From Herbiconiux oxytropis (GTDB lineage Bacteria > Actinomycetota > Actinomycetes > Actinomycetales > Microbacteriaceae): 56,285 nt of DNA. Below are positions 42,266-49,484 of this stretch, one piece after another (the stretch's first letter is position 1; each line of letters opens with the position of its first letter). The translations under genes and the position numbers were made by a program. Under the pieces are notes generated by a model that saw nothing but the letters and a program-made list of their open reading frames with translations, made no database searches and was not told where the DNA came from. The stretch spans positions 1-56,285 of the forward strand of contig NZ_JANLCK010000017.1 of NCBI RefSeq assembly GCF_024979315.1, given 5' to 3'.

Positions 42266-42790
42266 ATGGCGACTCCCGACCCCACGGCTCGGCTCCGGTT
42301 CCGCGAGATGGACTCGGCGGATCTCGACGACCTGGCGGCGCTTCTCGGCGACGCCGGGGTGATGCGCTACTACCCCGCGACGAAGACACGCGAGGGGGCC
42401 GCGGCGTGGATCCGGTGGACTCAGGGGAACTACGCGCGCTACGGGCACGGGCTCTGGATCATCGAGACCCACGAGGGGGCGTTCGTCGGCGACTGCGGCC
42501 TCACCTGGCAGCAGGTCAACGGCGTGCCCGAGCTCGAGGTCGGGTACCACGTGCGGTCGGAGCTGCACGGCCAGGGGTATGCGACGGAGGCGGCGACCGC
42601 GTGCGTCGAATTCGCGCGGGGCCACTCGGAGGCGGAGGCTCTCGTGGCGATCATCCATCCCGACAACCGCGCCTCGGAACGCGTGGCTGAGAAGCTTGGC
42701 ATGGTGCGGGTGGCCGACGATCTCGGTGAGAGCTTCCCCCGCAGGGTGCTGAGAATGCCCCTTCGGCGTAGCCCTGCTGATGCGTCGTGA
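42266..42790 (+). CDS. GNAT-family N-acetyltransferase (RimJ/RimL type)
   Basis: A 174-residue acetyltransferase. It starts TARLRFREMDSADLDDLAALLGD, has the 'GLTWQQVNGVPELEVGYHVRSELHGQGYATEAATACVEFA' core with the acetyl-CoA-binding QGYAT motif, and ends with IIHPDNRASERVAEKLGM, all standard for RimJ/L-like acetyltransferases. The acceptor is unknown. A TACGAT box ends six bases before the ATG at 42266, so a leaderless transcript is possible. Confidence 0.92.
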   Translation: MATPDPTARLRFREMDSADLDDLAALLGDAGVMRYYPATKTREGAAAWIRWTQGNYARYGHGLWIIETHEGAFVGDCGLTWQQVNGVPELEVGYHVRSELHGQGYATEAATACVEFARGHSEAEALVAIIHPDNRASERVAEKLGMVRVADDLGESFPRRVLRMPLRRSPADAS

Positions 42791-42803
42791 CGTCATCTAG
42801 TGG

Positions 42804-42832
42804 TTGACGATTCACCGTCGTGCATCTAGCGT
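42804..42832 (+). promoter_or_regulatory. Leaderless promoter of the HTH-DUF3887-like gene
   Basis: TTGACG (42804-42809), a 17-base spacer and TAGCGT (42827-42832) are followed after seven bases by the ATG at 42840. It has good boxes and leaves no room for a ribosome site: the clearest leaderless promoter in the window. Confidence 0.75.
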
Positions 42833-42839
42833 CGAAGCC

Positions 42840-43490
42840 ATGGCACGTTCGGGACATCGGGCTGTCGATCTCGCCACACGGCTCGCAGAAGGGCGGAGCG
42901 CCGATCCCACGGCGGATGGGCTGCTGGAGGCCGTCTCGCTCGCCGAGGAGCTCGGGCGCGAGGCGCAGGTGCAGCTTCAGGATGCCGTGACCGCGGCGCG
43001 CGCCCACGGGGTCTCGTGGCAGAACATCGGCCGGACGCTGGGTGTCAGCAGGCAGGCCGCCTTCAAGAGGTTCAGTCTCGCCGCCGACAGCCACATCGGC
43101 GGTGACACGGATCCGGCCTCGGTCGACCTCTACGCGCGCACCGCGACCGTGTTCTCGAGCCTGGCCGCCGGCGACTTCGACGCGGTCAAGGCCCTCATGA
43201 CCTTCACCTGCTCCCGCCAGCTGACCAGGCGGAAGGTGATGGGCGTGTGGTCCGAGCTGGAGCAGAGTGCCGGGCCGTTCGAGCTGTGCACCGACCTCGT
43301 CGCCACGACCCTCGACGGCCGCACCATCGCCGAGAAGATCCTCAACCGTCACCTCGTGGGCGGCGTGGTGATCCAGACCCGGCTGGTGCACGAGAAGCAG
43401 GACTGGACGGGCCGCGTGGCCTACAACGGATCCGGCCGCATCACGGGCCTTCTCATCGCGCCGCTCGGGGCCACGGATCTCGCCTTCTGA
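42840..43490 (+). CDS. HTH protein with DUF3887-like C-terminal domain
   Basis: A 216-residue cytoplasmic protein. Residues 30-80 contain a helical HTH-like segment (SLAEELGREAQVQLQDAVTAARAHGVSWQNIGRTLGVSRQAAFKRF). The C-terminal part (ATVFSSLAAGDFDAVKALMTFTCSRQLTRRKVMGVWSELEQSAGPF...GVVIQTRLVHEKQDWTGRVAYNGSGRITGLLIAPL) resembles DUF3887, a fold often joined to hydrolases. It may bind DNA and a small ligand, but this is inference. ATG at 42840 is set by the promoter seven bases upstream; earlier TTG and GTG starts would lie inside that promoter. Confidence 0.82.
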   Translation: MARSGHRAVDLATRLAEGRSADPTADGLLEAVSLAEELGREAQVQLQDAVTAARAHGVSWQNIGRTLGVSRQAAFKRFSLAADSHIGGDTDPASVDLYARTATVFSSLAAGDFDAVKALMTFTCSRQLTRRKVMGVWSELEQSAGPFELCTDLVATTLDGRTIAEKILNRHLVGGVVIQTRLVHEKQDWTGRVAYNGSGRITGLLIAPLGATDLAF

Positions 43491-43587
43491 GGAGCTCCGG
43501 ATCCGACCGTCGCATCGTGAGCCGACATCGCTGGGACGGAACTCCGTGTCTCGCCGTTGGCCGTGATCTCCGGGTAGGTTCCTCACC

Positions 43588-43731
43588 GTGGAACCCATCA
43601 AGCTCAACTCCCGGTGCTCCAGCTGCCCCGACGGCGAGATGATGGTTCTCGGCCAGTACGTGTACTGCAGCTGCTGCGGCCCGCAACCCGCCTCGTCAGA
43701 CCCGTCGCGCCCCACGCCTGCACCCTGCTGA
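43588..43731 (+). CDS. Small Cys-rich (zinc-ribbon-like) protein, 47 residues
   Basis: A GTG-started frame of 47 codons with G/C-ending codons almost throughout. The protein has Cys10-x2-Cys13, then Cys27, Cys29 and Cys30 before a Pro/Ser tail ending in Cys: RCSSCPDGEMMVLGQYVYCSCC is a plausible zinc ribbon. A TAGGTT box (43575-43580) ends seven bases before the GTG, as in other leaderless genes here. It lies between the HTH-DUF3887 gene and the alpha/beta hydrolase, 28 bases before the stop of the latter. Its function is unknown. Confidence 0.65.
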   Translation: MEPIKLNSRCSSCPDGEMMVLGQYVYCSCCGPQPASSDPSRPTPAPC

Positions 43732-43759
43732 CCCCCGACAGCCCCAGGTGGTGGGAGCT

Positions 43760-44500
43760 CTAGTCGGAGTGGGGGAGTTCCGCGTCGTCGTCTGCTGCGT
43801 CAATACGGGCCTGCCAGCGGTCGAGCCAGGCGTGCACGTGGTCCCAGTGCGGCGCGTCCGGAGCGATGTCGGCCAGGTGCGAGAGCTCGGGGAGTTCGAG
43901 GAGCTCCGGGGCCGACCCTGCCGCTCGGGCGGCCTCGACGTAGTCGCGGGTGTGGGCGATGGGCACGCGCGCGTCGTCGGCCCCGTGCACCACGAGGACC
44001 TCGGCGGGGGAGGGCAGCTGGGCGAGGGGCGACGCCGCGGCGTAGGTCTCGGGGATCGCGTCGGGGGCGGCACGGAAGAACTCCGCGACCGCCCCGTCTC
44101 CGATGCCCTCGAGATACCCCCGCACGACGTCGGTCACCGGCGCCAGCGCCACGACAGCGTCGCCCGCCTCGCCGCCGAGCAGGGCGAGCTGCCCACCCAC
44201 CGAGTGCCCCACGATAGCCAGCCGCGATCCGCCGGTCGACGACCTCACGGCAGCGAGCGCCGCCGTGAGGTCGTCGCGGAGGGCGGCCCAGCCGGCCTCG
44301 CCCCGCCGGTACTCGAGATTCGCCACGGTCCATCCCCGAGCGGTGAACCCGGGCACGAGCGGATGCATGAGCGCAGCCGTGAAGGGTGCGCGCCAGTAGC
44401 CGCCATGGATGAGGACCACCGTGCCGCGCGTGGTCGCGCCCGGGTGCGAGAGCTCGATCCGCTGGTCGTCGTGCGGCCCGTAGCGGAGCGTCTCCGTCAT
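43760..44500 (-). CDS. Alpha/beta hydrolase (BD-FAE/kynurenine-formamidase-like)
   Basis: A 246-residue hydrolase with the oxyanion motif HGGYW (about 33-37), the nucleophile elbow GHSVGG (Ser about 101), Asp in HGADDARVP and the catalytic His in LSHLADI. This is the layout of the BD-FAE/hormone-sensitive-lipase group. A small ester or amide is the likely substrate. Its start overlaps the stop of the cupin gene by ATGA, so the two proteins probably act on the same compound. Confidence 0.92.
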   Translation of the reverse strand: MTETLRYGPHDDQRIELSHPGATTRGTVVLIHGGYWRAPFTAALMHPLVPGFTARGWTVANLEYRRGEAGWAALRDDLTAALAAVRSSTGGSRLAIVGHSVGGQLALLGGEAGDAVVALAPVTDVVRGYLEGIGDGAVAEFFRAAPDAIPETYAAASPLAQLPSPAEVLVVHGADDARVPIAHTRDYVEAARAAGSAPELLELPELSHLADIAPDAPHWDHVHAWLDRWQARIDAADDDAELPHSD

Positions 44501-44973
44501 GCCCCTTCGACGGTGCCGGGCGCCAGGAAGTCGACGCCGTTGGCGGCCGAGAGGCGCACGACCTCCTCGGGGTCTGTGACGTTGTGCAGGAGGCTGAAGA
44601 GGTTGGCCAGCTTGCCGCCCGGGCTCACCCAGAACAGCGACTTCGCGTCGGACTCCTGCTTGTTGTAGTAGGCGTGCGGCAGGTTGCGGGGCATCTGCAC
44701 CAGGTCACCCGGGCCGGCGGTGGTCCACTGGCCGTCGAGGTAGAGCGTGTAGACGCCCTCGAAGACGTAGATGAACTCGTCCTGCGTGGGGTGCACGTGC
44801 GGCGGGACACCGGTTCCGGCGGGGTCGAACGAGAGCCAGGAGTAGGTCGACGCGCTCTCAATCTTGGTGGTGTAGGTGTGGCCCAGGACGTTCCAGACGC
44901 GGTCGCCGTAGGCTTCGTCGGCTCTGACGATGCCCGCGGGCAGGTCGCCCAGAATGATTTCCTCGGTGCTCAT
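44497..44973 (-). CDS. Cupin-domain protein (quercetin-dioxygenase-like)
   Basis: A 158-residue single-cupin protein. Cupin motif 1 is HVHPTQDEFIYVFEG (His, His, Glu metal ligands) and motif 2 is GDLVQMPRNLPHAYYN with a third His, giving a usual His3-Glu metal site. It could be a dioxygenase, isomerase or metal-binding sensor. ATG at 44973 follows GAGGAGAA. It is the first gene of a two-gene operon with the hydrolase. No regulator is adjacent except the LacI gene on the same strand, 107 bases upstream. Confidence 0.9.
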   Translation of the reverse strand: MSTEEIILGDLPAGIVRADEAYGDRVWNVLGHTYTTKIESASTYSWLSFDPAGTGVPPHVHPTQDEFIYVFEGVYTLYLDGQWTTAGPGDLVQMPRNLPHAYYNKQESDAKSLFWVSPGGKLANLFSLLHNVTDPEEVVRLSAANGVDFLAPGTVEGA

Positions 44974-45080
44974 CGGCGTTCTCCTCGCTCGAAGGGATGT
45001 GGTCGCCCCAGTGTGGCCGAGCCGCCCGCCGAATGCACGCATTTCTTTCACTCGTCACGAATCGGTAACAGAGAGAGGCG

Positions 45081-46115
45081 TCAGCGTGAGGCGATCGTGC
45101 TGCCCCGGATGACGAGCTTCGGGAGGAACAGCTCGGTGCCGCCGGCGACGGGCGCGCCGTCGAGTGCCTCGAAGATGCGCTTCGCCGCCTGCCGGCCAAG
45201 GCCCTGCAGGGTGCAGTCGATGCTCGTGAGCTCGGGCCGGGAGTTGGTGGCGAGCACCTCCCAGTTGTCGTAGCCGATCACGGCCACGTCCTCCGGAACC
45301 GACCGGCCGAAGTCGCGGAGCGTCTCGAGGGCACCGCGCGCGATCTGGTCGGAGCCGCAGACGAAGCCGTCGATGTCCGGATGCCGCTGCAGGAGGACGG
45401 CGGTGGCATCGCGCCCCCAGCCCTCCGTCCAGCTGCCGAACATGACCTCGTCGACGGGGGTGAGGCCCGCTGCCGCCATGCCCTCCTTGAACCCCGCGGC
45501 TCGGTCCTGCGCCGCGGCGTAGCCGGGGTCGCCCGTGATGTGCACGATCCGGCGCCGACCGACCGAGATCAGGTGCTCGACGGCGAGCCTGCCACCCGCG
45601 TGGTTGTCGGGCGCGAGCGACTGGTCGCGGGGGTCGTCCGAGGGCGCGTAGGCGTAGACCACGGGCACCGGGAGCTGCTGGCCGAGCGAGTTGCGCGGGT
45701 CGGTGCTCCGGCCCACCACGATGATGCCGTCGACCCTGCGGTTCAGGAGCGCCTTGAGGTGGTAGTTCTCCCGGATCCGGTCGCCACGAGCGTCGCAGAG
45801 CAGCACGCTGATCTCACCCGAGCCGAAGGCGTCCTCCGCCCCCATCAGGATGGGGAGCACGAAGCGGCCCTCGAGGTCGCTCGTGAGCAGACCCACCGTC
45901 TTGGTGCGGCCCGTCACGAGGCTCTGGGCGAGTCCGTTCGGGGTGAAGCCGATCTCGGAGGCGGCGGCGAGCACGCGGCGTCTTGTCTTCTCGGCCACCT
46001 CGGCCCGGCCGTTGACGGCCTTCGAGGCGGTGGCCATCGACACGCCGGCGAGCTGCGCGACGTCGTTGAGGGTGGGCGCGCGGGTCGCATGGACGCGTGG
46101 TGACGTGTCGGCCAT
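45081..46115 (-). CDS. LacI-family repressor of the arabinofuranoside operon
   Basis: A 344-residue repressor. HTH PTLNDVAQLAGVSMATASKAVNGRAEVAEKTRRRVLAAASEIGFTPNGLAQSL (residues 14-66) with the hinge region, then the two-lobed sugar-binding domain (GLLTSDLEGRFVLPILMGAEDAF...DGIIVVGRSTDPRN...FVCGSDQIARGALETLRDFGRSVPEDVAVIGYDNWEVL). It is divergent from the transporter/GH127 operon. Two TTTCGAAA operators lie in the gap, one next to its own gene. The ligand is likely L-arabinose or an arabinofuranoside (inference). Confidence 0.93.
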   Translation of the reverse strand: MADTSPRVHATRAPTLNDVAQLAGVSMATASKAVNGRAEVAEKTRRRVLAAASEIGFTPNGLAQSLVTGRTKTVGLLTSDLEGRFVLPILMGAEDAFGSGEISVLLCDARGDRIRENYHLKALLNRRVDGIIVVGRSTDPRNSLGQQLPVPVVYAYAPSDDPRDQSLAPDNHAGGRLAVEHLISVGRRRIVHITGDPGYAAAQDRAAGFKEGMAAAGLTPVDEVMFGSWTEGWGRDATAVLLQRHPDIDGFVCGSDQIARGALETLRDFGRSVPEDVAVIGYDNWEVLATNSRPELTSIDCTLQGLGRQAAKRIFEALDGAPVAGGTELFLPKLVIRGSTIASR

Positions 46116-46128
46116 GATCCCCCAATCG

Positions 46129-46206
46129 GTTTCGAAACTGTTGTCACTCTAACGCTTGACATTGCACCTCGGTTGGCGATTAGCTGTCCGAAAGGCGTTT
46201 CGAAAG
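46129..46206. promoter_or_regulatory. LacI operators and promoter of the arabinofuranoside operon
   Basis: GTTTCGAAAC (perfect palindrome, 46129-46138) and the near copy GTTTCGAAAG (46197-46206) are the kind of site LacI proteins bind; they are 68 bases apart and could loop. Between them lies a plus-strand promoter: TTGACA (46156-46161) with a -10-like TTAGCT about 18 bases downstream. The second operator covers the expected start. Confidence 0.75.
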
Positions 46207-46279
46207 TTTTGACAGAAACGTCGACATGGCAGAGGCCGGGCTTCCCGGCTCAATGACGAGCCCCACGAGGAGAACTTAC

Positions 46280-47572
46280 ATGGCACGGATCAAGGGCCAC
46301 TTCGCCCGCTTCACGGCGACGGCGGTCGCTGGCGCTCTGGCGCTCACGCTCGCCGCGTGTGCTGGTGGCGGAGGCTCCACCACCACGAGCGCCGACATCC
46401 CCGCGGGGGGCACCGACGACGGCAGCACCCTCACCCTCTGGACCAGGGCGCCGCTGGAGAAGCAGGCGAAGCTGCTCGTGGAGGCCTACAACGCCTCGCA
46501 CGAGAACCAGGTCGACCTCACCGTCGTCCCCAACGACGACTACGTGGCCAAGGTGGGCGCCGCGGCCGGAGCGGGCGGGCTCCCCGACCTCTTCGCCGCC
46601 GACATCGTCTACGCCCCCAACTGGGCCTCGCAGGGCCTCTTCCAGGACATCACCGCGCAGATCGACGGCCTCGACTACAAGGACACCCTGAACGCGGGCC
46701 ACCTGGCTGCCGGCACCGTCGACGGCAAGGAGCACGTGCTGCCGTTCGTGCTCGACCTCTCGATGCTGTTCTGGAACAAGGAGCTGTTCGAGGAGGCCGG
46801 ACTCGACCCCGAGAAGGCCCCCGCGAACCTCCAGGAGTTCGCCGACGCGGCGAAGGCCATCCAGGCGCTGAACAAGCCCGACACCTACGGCACCGCGACA
46901 GGCCTCAACTGCGGCGGATGCCTCGTCTTCACCTGGTTCCCGAGCGTGTGGGCCGACGGCGAAGAGGTGCTGAGCGAGGACGGCGCCGAGTCGCTGCTCG
47001 CCAGCGACACCGCCAAGGAGGTCTACTCCACCTGGAAGGACCTCTACGACTCCGGGGCGGTGCTGCCCTCCTCGGTCGACGAGGCCGGCCCCACCTGGAC
47101 CGCCGGGTTCACCGAGGGCAAGGTGGGCCTGCAGTTCTACCCCGCCACCCTGCTGAGCTCCACGCCGTTCGAAGCCGGTGTCTCCGGCATCCCCGGCCCT
47201 GAGGGCGGACAGTCGACCTTCGTGGGCGGCGACGGCATCGGCATCTCGAAGGACTCCGAGAAGTCGGCACAGGCCTGGAACTTCCTCGAGTGGCTCACGA
47301 GCGAGGACGCCCAGGTGGAGGTGCTCGCCAAGAACGGCGACGCAGTCTCCCGCAGCGACCTCGCCTCCAACGAGTACTCGGATGCCGACCCGCGGCTGGT
47401 GACGATCAACGAGGTCGCCGCCGAGGGCAAGACCCCGCTGGCGCTCAACTTCCAGCAGGCCTTCAACGCCCCGTCCAGCCCCTGGCTCACGCTCGTGCGC
47501 GACGCGGTGCTGAACGACGGCGCGAAGATCGACGCCGACAACGACGAGATCACCTCAGTGCTCTCGCAGTAG
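46280..47572 (+). CDS. Carbohydrate ABC transporter binding lipoprotein
   Basis: A 430-residue extracellular solute-binding protein of family 1. Signal peptide with lipobox LAAC (Cys27), then 'LTLWTRAPLEKQAKLLVEAYNASHENQVDLTVVPNDDYVAKVGAAAGAGGLPDLFAADIVYAPNWASQG' and the 'QAWNFLEWLTSEDAQ' C-terminal pattern. It captures the sugar released outside and passes it to the two permeases that follow. ATG at 46280 has GAGGAGAA upstream. A stem-loop after the stop separates it from the permease genes, a typical device for making more binding protein than permease. Confidence 0.94.
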   Translation: MARIKGHFARFTATAVAGALALTLAACAGGGGSTTTSADIPAGGTDDGSTLTLWTRAPLEKQAKLLVEAYNASHENQVDLTVVPNDDYVAKVGAAAGAGGLPDLFAADIVYAPNWASQGLFQDITAQIDGLDYKDTLNAGHLAAGTVDGKEHVLPFVLDLSMLFWNKELFEEAGLDPEKAPANLQEFADAAKAIQALNKPDTYGTATGLNCGGCLVFTWFPSVWADGEEVLSEDGAESLLASDTAKEVYSTWKDLYDSGAVLPSSVDEAGPTWTAGFTEGKVGLQFYPATLLSSTPFEAGVSGIPGPEGGQSTFVGGDGIGISKDSEKSAQAWNFLEWLTSEDAQVEVLAKNGDAVSRSDLASNEYSDADPRLVTINEVAAEGKTPLALNFQQAFNAPSSPWLTLVRDAVLNDGAKIDADNDEITSVLSQ

Positions 47573-47584
47573 TCAGCCCAGACC

Positions 47585-47624
47585 GGGCGGCCCGCCGCAC
47601 CTCCTCTCCGCGGGCGGGCCGCCC
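47585..47624 (+). terminator. Stem-loop between binding-protein and permease genes
   Basis: GGGCGGCCCGCC (47585-47596) and GGCGGGCCGCCC (47613-47624) form a perfect 12-bp stem with a 16-base loop. There is no T tract. It probably ends part of the transcripts after the binding-protein gene or protects their 3' end. Confidence 0.7.
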
Positions 47625-47646
47625 TCCTTCGACCGAAAGGCGCTCC

Positions 47647-48564
47647 ATGTCGAGCAATGCCCTCAAGACCAGGACCTCACCGGTCCGCCGACGGATGACG
47701 CAGCAGCGTGCCGAAGGCTGGCGGGGCTGGCTGTTCGCCTCGCCCACCGCGCTCATCGTGGTCGTGCTGTTCATCGTGCCGCTCGTGCTCGTGTTCCAGA
47801 TGTCGGCCTCGGACTGGCCGCTGCTCGGCGGCAACCAGGGCGTCAACGTGCCCGAGAACTTCGTCGACGCGGTGAACAACCGCTTCTTCTGGAACGCCGT
47901 GGGGTTCACCCTGCTCTACACGGTCGTCACGACCGTCATCCTGCTCGTGCTGGCCCTCGGCCTCGCCCTGCTGGTGCAGGAGTCGACGAGGTGGAAGGGG
48001 TTCCTCCGCACGGCGATCCTCATCCCGAGCGCCCTCGGCCTCGCCTCGGCCTCGCTGCTGTTCTACGTGCTCTACTCGCCCATCGCGGGCCCTTTCTCCG
48101 ACCTCATGGCCGACTGGGGCTTCACCTTCCTCGGCACTCCCGAGGGTGCGCTCTGGTCGACGGTGTTCCTCATCGTCTGGCGCTACGCCGGCTTCTACAT
48201 GCTGCTGATGATGGTGGGGCTCCAGGCCATCCCCGAGGAGGTCTACGAGGCCGCCAGGATCGACGGCGCCAGCCGGTGGCAGACCTTCCGCTCGGTCACC
48301 ATCCCGCTGCTGAAGCCCACGCTCGCGATGACGATGGTGCTCTGCATCACGGGCTCGCTGCTCGCGTTCGAGCAGTTCTACATCCTCACCAAGGGCGGGC
48401 CGGACAACAGCACCATCACGGTCGTGCAGCTGATCTACAGCGTGGCCTTCCAGGGCCCGAACAACCTCGGCGTGGCCGCCGCCCTCTCGGTGATCGTGCT
48501 CGTCGCGCTCGTCGTGATCAACATCTTCCAGATCCGCGTGTTCAACGACAAGGAGCCGACATGA
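47647..48564 (+). CDS. Carbohydrate ABC transporter permease 1 (MalF type)
   Basis: A 305-residue inner-membrane permease with six helices. The EAA loop is at 'EEVYEAARIDGASRWQTFRSVTIPLLKPTL' (EAA-x(3)-G-x(9)-I-x-LP). The N-terminus (RAEGWRGWLFASPTALIVVVLFIVPL) is typical of MalF-like subunits. No ATPase is in the operon, so a shared MsiK-type ATPase elsewhere is probably used (inference from actinobacterial sugar transport). ATG at 47647 ends a run of GAAAGGCG. Confidence 0.94.
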   Translation: MSSNALKTRTSPVRRRMTQQRAEGWRGWLFASPTALIVVVLFIVPLVLVFQMSASDWPLLGGNQGVNVPENFVDAVNNRFFWNAVGFTLLYTVVTTVILLVLALGLALLVQESTRWKGFLRTAILIPSALGLASASLLFYVLYSPIAGPFSDLMADWGFTFLGTPEGALWSTVFLIVWRYAGFYMLLMMVGLQAIPEEVYEAARIDGASRWQTFRSVTIPLLKPTLAMTMVLCITGSLLAFEQFYILTKGGPDNSTITVVQLIYSVAFQGPNNLGVAAALSVIVLVALVVINIFQIRVFNDKEPT

Positions 48565-49484
48565 GCACGATCACCCGACCGGCCCCGGCGGAGCCCGCCT
48601 CGGAGCCCGCGGCCGAGACCGTCGCCCAGCGCCCGGCCCCGCCTCGACGGCGCCGTCGCAGCCGGCTCGGCGTCGCGGCCGCCCGCACCCCGTTCTGGGT
48701 GCTCACCGGCGGGCTCGCCATCGTCTTCCTCTACCCTCTGATCTGGGCCGGGGTCTCCTCGTTCGCCCCCCTCGCGGGAACCAACCAGACCGACGGCTGG
48801 GGCTTCGGCAACTACATCACCCTCGCCAACTACCAGGCCGGCATCTGGACCTACATCGGCAACTCGCTCTTCGTGTCGATCCTGACCGTGACGCTCACGC
48901 TCGTCACGAGTCTCCTCGGCGGCTACGCCTTCGCACGCTTCCGGTTCCCCGGCAAGAACATCCTGTTCCTGGCCACGCTGGCCATCCTGATGGTGCCCTA
49001 CGCATCGCTGCTCATCCCGATGTACGTGCTGCTGAACGTGGTGGGGCTCTCGAACTCCCTCGTGGGCGTGGCGCTCGTGCTCACGATGCTCCAGCTGCCG
49101 TTCTCGACCTTCCTCATGCGGGTCTCGTTCGAGGCCGTGCCCAAGGAGCTCGACGAGGCGGCGATGGTCGACGGCTGCTCGCGCTTCAGTGCGCTCTGGC
49201 GGGTGCTGATCCCGGCGGTCAAGCCCGGCCTCATCACCGTGGGGCTGTTCGCCTTCCTCGCCTCGTGGAACGACTTCCTCGCCCCCCTGATCCTCATCAA
49301 CGACTCCGACAAGATGACGCTCCCGCTCGCGATCTCGAACCTCCGCGGCCAGGTGCAGGGCGTCGTCGACTACGGGGCCACCGAAGCGGGAGTCGTGGTG
49401 CTGGCGCTGCCGTGCATCCTCCTGTTCCTCGTCCTCCAACGCCACTACGTGCGCGGATTCCTCTCCGGCGCCTTCAAAGGATGA
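48561..49484 (+). CDS. Carbohydrate ABC transporter permease 2 (MalG type)
   Basis: A 307-residue permease: a Pro/Arg-rich cytoplasmic N-terminus of about 45 residues, then six helices. The EAA loop is 'PKELDEAAMVDGCSRFSALWRVLIPAVKPGL'. Central region 'GGYAFARFRFPGKNILFLATLAILMVPYASLLIPMYVLLNVVGL' is typical of MalG-like subunits. It overlaps the upstream permease by ATGA and the GH127 gene likewise. Confidence 0.94.
   Translation: MSTITRPAPAEPASEPAAETVAQRPAPPRRRRRSRLGVAAARTPFWVLTGGLAIVFLYPLIWAGVSSFAPLAGTNQTDGWGFGNYITLANYQAGIWTYIGNSLFVSILTVTLTLVTSLLGGYAFARFRFPGKNILFLATLAILMVPYASLLIPMYVLLNVVGLSNSLVGVALVLTMLQLPFSTFLMRVSFEAVPKELDEAAMVDGCSRFSALWRVLIPAVKPGLITVGLFAFLASWNDFLAPLILINDSDKMTLPLAISNLRGQVQGVVDYGATEAGVVVLALPCILLFLVLQRHYVRGFLSGAFKG

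Noticed and set aside
45081-46115. LacI as regulator of the cupin-hydrolase pair
   Set aside because: Same strand and close, but the two matching operators lie on the other side, at the transporter operon; no TTTCGAAA site precedes the cupin gene.
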